DNA from: an uncultured Chitinophaga sp.
GTDB taxonomy: Bacteria; Bacteroidota; Bacteroidia; Chitinophagales; Chitinophagaceae
DNA length: 64,000 bases
NCBI RefSeq assembly: GCF_937898475.1
Contig: NZ_CALEJS010000021.1
Span: 54,479-118,478 of the forward strand
Direction of reading: 5' to 3'
Part shown: positions 7,627 through 16,500 of the stretch, one piece after another
Layout: each line of letters opens with the position of its first letter
How positions within the stretch are numbered: the stretch's first letter is position 1
Program-made: the position numbers and the translations under genes
The notes under the pieces: model-generated
Databases searched by the model: none
Seen by the model: the letters and a program-made list of their open reading frames with translations, nothing else
What the model was told of the DNA's origin: nothing

Positions 7627-8664
7627 TTAATAGAATGCCGGCGGCGGATTCAGTGTCAGGTTCTGACGCTGGTGCCAGTAGGGATAGATGGTAGGCACTT
7701 CGCTGGCGGCATCCAGTTTTTTCAGTTGTTCTGTAGTGAGCTTCCAGCCTGCAGCGCCCAGGTTTTGTTTCAGCTGTTCCTCGTTGCGGGCCCCTATGAT
7801 GATGCTGGATACGGTGGGGCGTTGCAGCACCCAGTTGATGGCCACCTGGGCAATGGTTTTACCGGTTTCGGCGGCTATTTCGTCCAGCACGTCAATGGTG
7901 TTGTAGAGCACCGTATCATTCACTACTGCTTCGGGTACGGGACTGCCTCCCTGCGCTACGCGGCTGTCCTGCGGGTAGGGTTGACCGCGGCGGTATTTGC
8001 CCCCCAGTTTACCGGCGGCAAGGGGCGACCATACCAGTGCGCCTACCTGCTGATCAATGCCCAGGGGCATCAGTTCCCATTCATATTCGCGGTTGGCCAG
8101 TGAATAGTATACCTGGTGGGCCACATAACGGTTCCAGCCATACTTTTCCGAAACGGCCAGTGATTTCATCAGGTGCCATCCCGAGAAGTTGGAGGCGGCA
8201 ATGTATCTTACCTTACCACTTTGTACCAGGTCGTCCAGCGTACGCAGGGTTTCTTCAACAGGCGTATTGCCGTCAAAGCCGTGCATGTGGTAAATGTCTA
8301 TATAGTCAGTTTTAAGGCGTTTAAGGCTGCCTTCTATCTGCTTCAGCAGGTGAAAGCGGGAAGAGCCCTGGTTGTTGGGCGGGGGGCCAAACGTAAAAGT
8401 AGCCTTGGTAGAGATGAGCAGCTTATCGCGTTTACCGCTGATGGCTTTTGCCAGTACTTCTTCTGCAAGGCCGTAAGAGTAAATGTCTGCGGTATCAAAG
8501 AGGTTCACGCCTGCATCCAGGCAGATGTCTATCAGGCGGGTGGCCTCTTCTGCCTGTGTGCTGCCCCAGGCTTTAAAGAAATCATTCCCGCCTCCAAAGG
8601 TGGCGGTGCCAAAGCTGATCACCGGTACCTGCAATCCTGATGCGCCTAATTGTCTGTATTCCAT
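7627..8664 (-). CDS. Aldo/keto reductase
   Basis: NADPH-dependent (beta/alpha)8-barrel oxidoreductase of 345 residues, full length. The catalytic tetrad is visible: D57 and Y62 in FDTADIY, K87 in ISTKATF and H128 in YHMHGF. The cofactor signature SSIIIGARNEEQLKQNL is near residue 290. It resembles the YajO/YhdN/Tas-like group acting on small aldehydes and ketones. The gene has its own terminator, and its upstream region shared with the divergent gene at 8764 carries paired TTGGTAG/CTACCAA and CTATCC/GGATAG motifs, so it is probably an inducible single-gene unit. Physiological substrate unknown. Confidence 0.92.
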   Translation of the reverse strand: MEYRQLGASGLQVPVISFGTATFGGGNDFFKAWGSTQAEEATRLIDICLDAGVNLFDTADIYSYGLAEEVLAKAISGKRDKLLISTKATFTFGPPPNNQGSSRFHLLKQIEGSLKRLKTDYIDIYHMHGFDGNTPVEETLRTLDDLVQSGKVRYIAASNFSGWHLMKSLAVSEKYGWNRYVAHQVYYSLANREYEWELMPLGIDQQVGALVWSPLAAGKLGGKYRRGQPYPQDSRVAQGGSPVPEAVVNDTVLYNTIDVLDEIAAETGKTIAQVAINWVLQRPTVSSIIIGARNEEQLKQNLGAAGWKLTTEQLKKLDAASEVPTIYPYWHQRQNLTLNPPPAFY

Positions 8665-8667
8665 AAG

Positions 8668-8738
8668 CTATCCGTTTTGAATTTGGTAGCCAATTTACAA
8701 CATTGCAGTTAATGCTGTTTTACTACCAATTTGGATAG
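8668..8738. promoter_or_regulatory. Inverted operator-like motifs in a divergent promoter
   Basis: CTATCC (8668-8673) and TTTGGTAG (8682-8689) on the left are mirrored by CTACCAA (8723-8729) and GGATAG (8733-8738) on the right. The pair of half-sites lies between the aldo/keto reductase and the gene at 8764. It suggests a dimeric winged-helix regulator (HxlR or similar) encoded elsewhere. Confidence 0.45.
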
Positions 8739-8763
8739 TATGGTTTTAATGCCGTATTTTATC

Positions 8764-9255
8764 ATGGCAACCTCAAAACTGTATACTATGGACGAACTTC
8801 TCTTCCTTGACAAGGACTATGAACGGAAGATCGGCTTCCTTGTTCAGCAGTTCAGCCGCATGTGGACCCGGTTCAACATCTTTGTTACCTTAGAATCTTC
8901 CCTGGCAGGCGGCAAGTTTATTTTTGATCCCAGAGGCCATCACCTGGGTTTTGCCATATTGGGCATTGTGCTTTCCTTCATTTGGTATGTGTTCGGGGCA
9001 AACGATAAGTACCTGGTAGAGGTATACCGCAAGGCGGTGGAGGAAGCGGGCAGGAAGATCACTTCGCTGGCAGCATTAGACAGATCGTACCCGCAGGGAA
9101 ACGGTTATCATTATGTGGGCAATGTATACCAGTACCCGGGTATTAAGTCCGGCTTGTTCAGCTGGCGCTTTGAATGGTGCAGTATTACCCACCTGGCGGC
9201 ATTGTTGCCATTTACGCTGATGATCGCATGGATGATATACCTGGTAGCGGCCTGA
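8764..9255 (+). CDS. Hypothetical membrane protein (RipA-like at best)
   Basis: A 163-residue protein. A soluble N-terminal helix (MDELLFLDKDYERKIGFLVQQFSRMWTRF in part) precedes one membrane helix near residues 60-80 (LGFAILGIVLSFIWYVFG), a polar middle (YLVEVYRKAVEEAGRKI) and a second helix at the C-terminus (FTLMIAWMIYLVA). The overall plan recalls the RipA-type octameric membrane family, but the match is weak. The frame opens at a TTG at 8731, inside the operator-like region; ATG 8764 (MATSKL) or 8788 is more likely. Divergent from the aldo/keto reductase. Confidence 0.65.
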   Translation: MATSKLYTMDELLFLDKDYERKIGFLVQQFSRMWTRFNIFVTLESSLAGGKFIFDPRGHHLGFAILGIVLSFIWYVFGANDKYLVEVYRKAVEEAGRKITSLAALDRSYPQGNGYHYVGNVYQYPGIKSGLFSWRFEWCSITHLAALLPFTLMIAWMIYLVAA

Positions 9256-9384
9256 TTTTTTTTAAGCTCCCGGGCTTTATGTAAGATAATTTACTTAAAT
9301 TTAAATTGGTTTGTTTGAATACCTGTTGATGCCGGCCCTTAGTACTGTAGTAACACGTTTTCCCTTAATCTAAACTATATCATC

Positions 9385-9588
9385 ATGAAAAAAATCTGTA
9401 TTCTTTCCGGCATTGCTGTAGCAGCCTTATTATTTGTATCCGGTACATCTTCCGGAAGCGCCTGTGAAGATGATCATCATGGCCTGCGTGGTAAATGCAG
9501 GGTAACCGTTGTGGATGGCGTATACCATTTTGATTGTGTAACACCTATTGATCCCGCTGTTACAAACTGTACTTACTACGTAGAATAG
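9385..9588 (+). CDS. Small secreted Cys-containing peptide
   Basis: A 67-residue protein with a clear signal peptide (KKICILSGIAVAALLFVSG) and a mature part of about 43 residues carrying four cysteines (SACEDD, GKCRV, FDCVT, TNCTY) and an acidic/His patch EDDHH. It resembles the short exported peptides of Bacteroidota (NVEALA or DUF6520 types) in size and position rather than in a confirmed motif. It has its own strong terminator and is followed by a DUF4221-like lipoprotein, an arrangement echoed at 25.6-27.6 kb. Possible disulfide-bonded secreted peptide; function unknown. Confidence 0.75.
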   Translation: MKKICILSGIAVAALLFVSGTSSGSACEDDHHGLRGKCRVTVVDGVYHFDCVTPIDPAVTNCTYYVE

Positions 9589-9615
9589 CCGAACGCTCAT
9601 TAACCAAAACAAGAA

Positions 9616-9649
9616 AAATAAACAGGGGTAATTCCCTGTTTATTTTTTT
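9616..9649 (+). terminator. Terminator of the small-peptide gene
   Basis: AAATAAACAGGG (9616-9627) pairs with CCCTGTTTATTT (9634-9645), followed by TTTTT. It separates the peptide gene from the lipoprotein gene starting at 9657, so the peptide can be expressed at a higher level than the lipoprotein. Confidence 0.85.
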
Positions 9650-9656
9650 TACCTGA

Positions 9657-10847
9657 ATGACTATGCCTGGAAAATCACTGTTCCCTCTTTTAATAAGCTG
9701 CATCACTGCATTTGCTCTTACTGCCTGCAATAACGGGCGTGTAAAGCCTTACGCCCATTGTGTCAGCAGCCATGAAGCGGTTGTACCGATCAGCATCCGT
9801 ACCGGTAAGATGCTGAACCTTTACCTGGATTCACTCATGGTGCTGGGCATATCAACACCTATAGACTATCATGATAAAGAACAGGTGTTGTATGTATTTG
9901 ACAGTTATAATAAACGCCTGCTGGAATACCCGCTGATGGCCGCGGGGGATACGGTGCAGCCGCGGAAAGTGCTGCCTGTTCATGTGAAGGATAAGATCTC
10001 TTACTTTAAATACATATCGGCTGACAGCCTGGTGCTTTATGCATATGGCGGGGCGAAGCTCCTGTATTATTCCGTGAGCCGCGGTGTGGTGGATAAGGAA
10101 TATGCGTTTATGAAGCACAAGACAGCGGGTATGCATGCAGCGCCGCCCTACGCCAATGCAGCTACGCCGATTTTATTTAGCGGGCAGACAGTGACCGGTT
10201 TCGGATTTCTGCTGGGAGAGCAGGAAGGAGAACCTTTTGCCGCACGTACTGTTTGTGCCACTATCGAATTAAAGACCGGCAACACCAGCTATCGTATTGC
10301 TTACCCGGAGGTGTACCGGGAGCATAACTGGGGCGGCTCACACCTGCGAACGCCCTATGCCGCGTATAATGAACAAAGACGTTTGCTGTTGCTGAGTTTC
10401 CCTGCAGATCATCATATACGGCTGGTAGACAGCAGCTGGCAGCACAAGGATGTTTATGCAGGAAGCCGTGAGCAGATCTGCATTACATCTATGGCATTGC
10501 CTAAAAGCAGTGAGCAGGTACTGGATGTGGATTATGCACTGCAATATTATACGGGCACACCATCGTACCGCAACATCATCTGCGACCCTTATCACAACCG
10601 TTATTACAGGATACTGGAACTGCCGCCTGCACAGCCTGAATTAGCCAACGGAAAACCGGCAGGCAAGCGCGCCAGCCTGATAGCGTTTGACAGCGATCTT
10701 CAATACCTGGGAGAAGCGGCTTTGCCGGATGGCCTGGCGCTGGATAATTTCTTTGTTACTGCAGAAGGATTGTATTTCCTGAACGTACGCAATAAGGATC
10801 AGAACATGGCGCAGTATGCACTGTGTACGATAGCGATAGAAAAATAG
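9657..10847 (+). CDS. DUF4221-like lipoprotein, probable beta-propeller
   Basis: A 396-residue exported lipoprotein: signal with Cys24 in AFALTACNNG. The body has the repeated short-strand pattern of a propeller (VLYVFDSYNKRLLEY, LSFPADHHIRLVD, YRNIICDPYHNRYYRI, EGLYFLNVRNKD). The segment containing YHNRYYRI is typical of the DUF4221 group of Bacteroidota. It follows the small secreted peptide gene after a terminator and ends 2 bp before the stop of the convergent gene at 10850. A role in sensing or handling the neighbouring peptide is only an inference. An ATG at 9663 is an alternative start. Confidence 0.75.
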   Translation: MTMPGKSLFPLLISCITAFALTACNNGRVKPYAHCVSSHEAVVPISIRTGKMLNLYLDSLMVLGISTPIDYHDKEQVLYVFDSYNKRLLEYPLMAAGDTVQPRKVLPVHVKDKISYFKYISADSLVLYAYGGAKLLYYSVSRGVVDKEYAFMKHKTAGMHAAPPYANAATPILFSGQTVTGFGFLLGEQEGEPFAARTVCATIELKTGNTSYRIAYPEVYREHNWGGSHLRTPYAAYNEQRRLLLLSFPADHHIRLVDSSWQHKDVYAGSREQICITSMALPKSSEQVLDVDYALQYYTGTPSYRNIICDPYHNRYYRILELPPAQPELANGKPAGKRASLIAFDSDLQYLGEAALPDGLALDNFFVTAEGLYFLNVRNKDQNMAQYALCTIAIEK

Positions 10848-10849
10848 CG

Positions 10850-11491
10850 TTAGTCAAAGAAAGGCTCGGGACCGCTTCTGTCTACATGAAAGACCTGGTC
10901 AAGGTAATACACTACACTTTCCGGTGCTTTAGCGGAGGGAATGTGATCGCGCAGGGGGCTGACTATTTTGGGATATTCATCCACAAACTCCAGTCCCTTA
11001 ACAGCGGGTAGTTTGAATGACTGCATCAGCAGTTTAAAGCGTTCCAGTTCTACACCCCAGTAGCGGAGGTATTTGCTTTCGCTCACACTTAGTTCTATCA
11101 GCACCTCTTTGGTCTGGAACAGGAGGCCGAATTCCAGCTGGCAATCCTGTGTCAGTTCCTCCCGGTATTTTTCCAGCTGGTCCAGTATAAACTGTTTTTG
11201 CAGCAGTGCAGTGGTGGCGCTTTCATCATCTGTAAGTCCGTATACGCAGCTCACTTTTGCAGGCAATGTAAGGGCCAGGTCCTGGAAGAGCGCCCACAGG
11301 CGGTGGTTGTCAATATTGATGGTGGCCTGAAAACGGTACGGCAAACGCTGCGTGCCCGCTTCGTTGAGGGTAAGGCTGTAGCCTTCCTGTATCCTGGCCT
11401 GCTTTCTTTTGCGGAGGATCTCATCGTAGTCGGGCCGGTAGCTGATTTCGTTGTCACTGGGAATGCGGATGGTGATGGGCAATGCGAGCAT
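10850..11491 (-). CDS. Hypothetical protein
   Basis: A 213-residue soluble protein without signal peptide or membrane helix. It has a mixed alpha/beta look with the segments YRFQATINIDNHRLWALFQDLA, CVYGLTDDESATTALLQKQFI and VLIELSVSESKYLRYWGVELERF in order (quoted in part). It resembles conserved unannotated Chitinophagaceae proteins and I cannot assign a family. A GTG at 11509 is in frame, but the ATG at 11491 fits better. A perfect -7 box ends only 4 bp upstream of that ATG, suggesting a leaderless message. Two 22-bp direct repeats lie directly upstream. Confidence 0.7.
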   Translation of the reverse strand: MLALPITIRIPSDNEISYRPDYDEILRKRKQARIQEGYSLTLNEAGTQRLPYRFQATINIDNHRLWALFQDLALTLPAKVSCVYGLTDDESATTALLQKQFILDQLEKYREELTQDCQLEFGLLFQTKEVLIELSVSESKYLRYWGVELERFKLLMQSFKLPAVKGLEFVDEYPKIVSPLRDHIPSAKAPESVVYYLDQVFHVDRSGPEPFFD

Positions 11492-11495
11492 GCCG

Positions 11496-11503
11496 CAAAT
11501 ATA
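11496..11503 (-). promoter_or_regulatory. Perfect -7 box next to the start at 11491
   Basis: On the minus strand the sequence is TATATTTG, an exact TAnnTTTG match. It is so close to the ATG that transcription would start at or inside the first codons. Confidence 0.4.
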
Positions 11504-11510
11504 CGGCACC

Positions 11511-11554
11511 CACTAAACACTTACTAAGCACGCACTAAACACTTACTAAGCACC
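11511..11554. repeat. Two tandem 22-bp direct repeats
   Basis: The unit begins CACTAAACACTTACTAAG and occurs at 11511-11532 and 11533-11554, differing only in the last base. It sits immediately upstream (minus strand) of the -7 box at 11496-11503. The period is two helical turns, as expected for tandem activator or repressor sites. Confidence 0.6.
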
Positions 11555-11915
11555 CACGCGGAAAGAACGTGGAAAGCGCTAAGCATGCCCGTCAAGTAAG
11601 CGGCTTGTATACGCCTGGCAGCACTATACTGTAACTCAATACTTTATGGACATAAGGTGGAGTTGATCGGGACTTCAGCAGGGGATGAGACGGAGGGGTT
11701 GGTGGTATGAAGTTGAAGGCTGGAGATTGGTTTGCAGGTTGGAAGTGCAGGGTGAAGGTCCCCGGCAGATAGGAAAGTACTATTTAAAAGATGAAAGAAA
11801 GGGGGTTCCGGGTGGTGAGGGCACGGGTTTTCCGCGGGCGGAGCGCCCGGGTTAAAGAAGGAATGTTGCATTTAGCGGGATGAAGAACGGGGAGCTGATA
11901 GGCCCCCAGGCGATG
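11555..11915. other. Gene-free, G/purine-rich intergenic stretch
   Basis: About 360 bp with a strongly purine-rich plus strand (runs of GGGG, GGAGG and GAAAGAAAGGGGG). No plausible gene was found; the minus-strand frame at 11644-11871 is Pro/Ser-rich and lacks family features. Nothing else recognised. Confidence 0.5.
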
Positions 11916-12821
11916 CTATACAGGGGGGCAGGGCCCCCGTGATGACGGCGTGAGAGACGCGGATGGTCTTTCGGGCCGCTCCTGCGGCAGTGAAATGGAA
12001 GAACCGGTTGCCGTTAGGGGCGTGGTGCTGTTGCTCCGCAGGCTGCTGCAGCGCTCCCGGCTGCCAGGTACAGGCTTTGCCGTAAAAGAGATAGCGCCTT
12101 TACGGAAGATAAAACGTTTACGCCCGGCTTTTACCAGGAACGCGGTGTTTGTAAGTTCTGTAACGGGGATAGTAAGGTTGATCACATCGGCGGCCATATA
12201 GCGGCGGTCGCCGCAGGGGTACAGTACACCATTACCGGCTTTACAGGCGTGGTATTGCAGTACTACGATGAGGGCGCCATCTCCTTCAACGGGAACGTTC
12301 AGAGTGATGCCCCTGAAGGGCTGATCCGGCTGAAGGCCGATGATCGTGGTGGCCGTTTCCGTACTGATCACGCGGTTTTGTGCAAAGCTGATGCGGCTGG
12401 CAATCAGGCGCAGCGCTACGTGGGTGTTATTACCCTGGGCCAGCAGCTCCTGTGGGGGGATGTGCAGGGCGCCGTTTGCCGTGAACACCGGTGGAATGGT
12501 GAACAGCTTTTCCAGTCCGGTATGTCGGTTAATGCGGAAGCCCCGGAGCTGGGGAAAATCATGCGGACCGGCCTGTATAAATAACCTGTTCAGGCGGTTC
12601 ACCAGGGTGCCGTCGCGTATATCCAGCTGGGGGCGGAAGGCGTTGCGAACCAGTTTTCCTTTACGGCTGGCCACACCAAAGTGACGGGCAGCACGCCGGG
12701 TGGCAGCTGTCTGTCTTACTTTGTCCGGCATGCTACGGAGAAAATATTTACCATTTCTGCGGTAGCCGATGACGTTCTGCATTTTGCCGGTGAATTTCAG
12801 AACGCCGGTCTGGAGCGCCAT
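11916..12821 (-). CDS. Conserved hypothetical protein, C-terminus possibly frameshifted
   Basis: A 301-residue frame. The start MALQTGVLKFTGKMQNVIGY is characteristic of a family of unknown function common in Bacteroidota, whose members begin with this short beta segment and a basic patch (RRNGKYFLRSMPDKVRQ). The middle (LFTIPPVFTANGALHIPPQE, GITLNVPVEGDGALIVV) looks beta-rich and normal. The last 55 or so residues turn abruptly Ser/Pro/Arg-rich (LRSNSTTPLTATGSS, PSASLTPSSRGPCPP), which looks like out-of-frame translation. The +1 frame there gives a more protein-like sequence (NGNRFFHFTAAGAA). A frameshift near 12080 is plausible. Confidence 0.6.
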   Translation of the reverse strand: MALQTGVLKFTGKMQNVIGYRRNGKYFLRSMPDKVRQTAATRRAARHFGVASRKGKLVRNAFRPQLDIRDGTLVNRLNRLFIQAGPHDFPQLRGFRINRHTGLEKLFTIPPVFTANGALHIPPQELLAQGNNTHVALRLIASRISFAQNRVISTETATTIIGLQPDQPFRGITLNVPVEGDGALIVVLQYHACKAGNGVLYPCGDRRYMAADVINLTIPVTELTNTAFLVKAGRKRFIFRKGAISFTAKPVPGSRERCSSLRSNSTTPLTATGSSISLPQERPERPSASLTPSSRGPCPPV

Positions 12822-13543
12822 AAGGATTGATTTTAATTAAAAATAAGGGAAACTTTTCATTGGAAGAACAGGGGGTGTAATTTGATGATCTGGATCAATT
12901 TTTTGGGGGGTATGGGGCTGTGCAGATAAACTGTCATTCAGCTAGTGCATCTTCATCCGCCAAACATGAAAACTTTATCGATGAAACCCCGTTTTCTCCC
13001 GATAAAGCAAATATAACATAAAACTGAATCACTTGCCAGTAAAACGTTTTAACAAATAATAGTGTAAACTTGACAATCAAAATACTGTCCAATTACCTGA
13101 TGTTTTTTTTACAAAGACTGATCATCTTTTCTCTTTTTTAACAAACCTTTTGCGCATTCTGAAAACTTTATCTAAGTTTATCGGCAGTGTGAAAAAAAGA
13201 TGTACGTAACAATGAATGCAGGCCGTTTTAGCAGGCGGTTATTCCCTATCATAACCATCTCATTCAACCAAAAGTATCCAAGGAAACTATTGCTTATTCC
13301 TGGTTCTTCTACATGTGCAGATAAGATAATGGTGAAAATGACAAGGGAAGCGCATCATGAAAACATAAATTTTCTGTTACAACAAAAACCACAACAATGG
13401 AACACTGGTGTAGTATAGCACTCCGGCGGATCTAAACTATTCTGTACATATGAAAATATAACTGAAAAATACAGCGCTAAAGAGCGCAGGGGGATTTTTT
13501 TGCTTTAACACACTAATCTTTAAAACAAAAAACAAAGCAATCA
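12822..13543. other. 722-bp AT-rich intergenic region upstream of the first SusC
   Basis: No convincing gene. The 72-codon frame at 13200-13418 has no recognisable feature. A 13-bp direct repeat TGAAAACTTTATC occurs at 12967-12979 and 13160-13172, and CTTTATCG/CGATAAAG form an inverted pair at 12973/13000. These may be binding sites for control of the SusC/SusD operon. No exact TAnnTTTG box was found close to the SusC start. Confidence 0.45.
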
Positions 13544-16500
13544 ATGCAAAGATCGTTAATTGTATGCACGGTCCTGCTACTGCTATGCGCATTCAGCGCC
13601 ATCGCACAGGAGAAAAAAACAGTTACAGGAACTGTATCCGATGAAAAGGGCAGTCCGCTTATCGGCGTAAGCGTCCAGGAAAAAGGTACTACCAATGGCA
13701 CCTCTACACAGGAGGATGGTTCGTACTCGCTTAAAGCCAGCCCCAATGCCATACTCATTTTTTCCTACATCGGTTACCAGAAAAAAGAAGTTGCAGCGGA
13801 TAATGCCGCAAAGGTACAACTGGCGCCTGACAGTAAGGGATTAAATGAAGTGGTGGTAACAGCCATGGGTATTAAAAGAGAATCCCGTGCGCTGGGTTAT
13901 GCCGTAAGCACCGTTACCTCCAAAGAGCTTACGCAGACCGGTAGCCCCAATTTTGCGTCTGCGCTGTATGGTAAAGCGGCGGGCGTGAAGGTGGTGGCCT
14001 CGCCCGGTGGTGCAGCTGCCGCGGTTTCCGTACAGGTGAGAGGGGTAACCTCCATCAACAACAGCACACAGCCTTTGTACGTAGTAGACGGTGTGCCTAT
14101 CAGGAACTTCAACAACCTTACCAGTACGTCTTTTGGTACCACCAACAACAGGATTGACGGTAACGGCGCTGTGGATATCAACCCGGAAGACATTGAAAGC
14201 CTGACCGTACTGAAAGGCGCCAGCGCCACCGCACTGTATGGTTCTGAAGCTACCAACGGCGTGATCGTGATCACTACCAAGAAAGGCAGCAAAACCAGGG
14301 GACTGGGTGTAGATGTAAACTATATCTATACCAAAGAGAACCTGGCTTACAGCCCCGACTACCAGAATGAATACGGCCCGGGCTACGATGCACAGACCAA
14401 TATCCTGAACGGTATTGCGGATGCTGATGGCTGGGTTACAGAAGCAGATGGTTCCAGGCACCCTTACTACAGGGCGTACGGACAGTTCGGTCCGAAGTTT
14501 GACGGCGGAGACTTTACATACTGGGATGGTACTACCCGCAAGTATGTAGCCAACAAGAACAACTATCGCGATTTTTACCAGAGCGGTTATAACTCCACTG
14601 CAAATGTGGCATTGTCCAATGCAGGAGATTATGGCAACTACCGTTTCTCTTACACACGTACAGACTACAAGAGCATTCTGCCCGGTAGTAACCTGTATAA
14701 GAACAACTTCAATTTCAACGGTACACTGAAAATAGGTAAGAAAGCTACAGTTGACCTGGTATCTACCTACAACAACAACTTTACCCATAACAGGCCATAT
14801 ACACTGACCAATGTATTCAGTTCTTATGACGGTTTCTTCAGCCGCGTGGACGATATGCAAACTTACTTCGACAGGTATAAGACCACCAATGGTTATAAAT
14901 ATGTAGCGGCGGATAACCTGAACTATGACCAGGATCAGCGCCTGGCCTACCGTTTCAGGGCTGCCAACCTGATGGATTACCTGTGGACCAACCTGCGTAA
15001 CAACTACGACGAAAGGCAGAACCGCTTCATCAACAGCGCAACGCTGAACGTAAGCATCCTGGATAACCTGCGCTTCAGGGGCCGTGTAGGCGGAGACTTT
15101 ACCGGCTGGCAGGCAAAAACAGAAGAACACAATACACAGCCCGTGGGCTTTGGTTATACCGGTAAATACCAGGTAGAACAAAGGAATAATAACATTTTCT
15201 ACGGCGACGTAATGCTGACCTATAGCCCGAAGCTTACCAAAGATCTTGGTCTTACCGTATCAGGAGGCTTCACCGGCAGAAAGCAGAACTATACCTATCA
15301 GCTGTCATCCACAGATGTGGGACTTGCGAGCGAAAACTGGTTCAGCCTCGCCAACTCTGCAGGCGTGCTGAAAACATCTGCCGCACGTGCCGAACAGATA
15401 GATATTGCAGGTTTCGGTATACTGAACCTGAACTACAAAGACTTCCTGTATGCGGAAGGTACTATTCGCCAGGAGGTAACCTCTACGCTTCCGGCCAATG
15501 AAAATTCCTATTTCTATCCATCAGTGAATGCAGGCTTTGTTTTCTCTGATGTGATCGATCTGCCTGCTTTTGTGAACTATGGTAAGTTAAGAGCCTCTTA
15601 TGGGCTGGTAGGTAACCATCCTGCCATTTACCAGGCCAATGTAGGTTATTACCAATATGGCCTTGCTTACAATGGTTCTACCATCCTGTATCAGCAGGCA
15701 CAAAGCAATTCATTCGGTAACCCGAACATCCAGTCAGAAAGGAAAAGGGAATTTGAAGTTGGCCTGGAAACAAGGTTGTTTGATGGTAAAGTGGGCGTAG
15801 ATTTCAGTTACTATAACAACAAGGTGAGCCGCCAGATACTGCTTGCCAGCTCAGCTCCGTCTACCGGCGCCACTTCTACTTTAGTAAATGCAGGCGACCT
15901 GTCCAACTACGGCTACGAAGCAGCCATCAATGCAACATCTTTAACGCTGAAAGATTTCCGCTGGACCAGCCGCTTTAACTTTGCCATTAACAGGAACAGG
16001 CTGACATCGCTTCCTGAAACGCTGACAGACCTCACCTGGAACGTGGAAGGCGGCGGTTACCTGATCGTGAAAGCAGAAGTGGGTGATGCCCTCGGTAACA
16101 TTTATGTACATCCCCGTAACCAGGATGCCAACGGCAATTACATTGTGAACGCCGATGGTTACTATACCAACAATCTTAACGAATACAAATATGTTGGCAA
16201 CATGATGCCGAAGATCGTGGGTGGTTTCTCCAACACGTTCACGTATAAGAATTTCTCACTCGATGTTACGCTGGATTACCGTTTCGGCGGTAAGCTGGTA
16301 TCCATTCCTACCTACTACCAGATTGGTGCAGGTATGTTTGAAGGTACGCTCCAGTACAGGGATGCAGCGCATGGCGGTCTCTCTTATAACGTGATCGACT
16401 ATGCTTCTGCAGATTATGTAGCCGCTCCCAATGGCACCCGTAATGATGGTCTGATCCTGCCGGGTGTAACGGAAGATGGCAGGCCCAATACGAAAGTGAT

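Noticed and set aside
11644..11871. 75-codon minus-strand frame in the purine-rich gap
   Set aside because: Pro/Ser-rich low-complexity translation of a purine-rich stretch; no support.
13200..13418. 72-codon frame in the leader of the first SusC
   Set aside because: No domain, unusual composition, and placed in AT-rich DNA that more likely holds regulatory sites.
13841..15181. 446-codon open frame antisense to the first SusC
   Set aside because: It lies entirely within a clear SusC gene, is rich in Val/Ile/Gly typical of antisense shadow frames, and has no recognisable domain.
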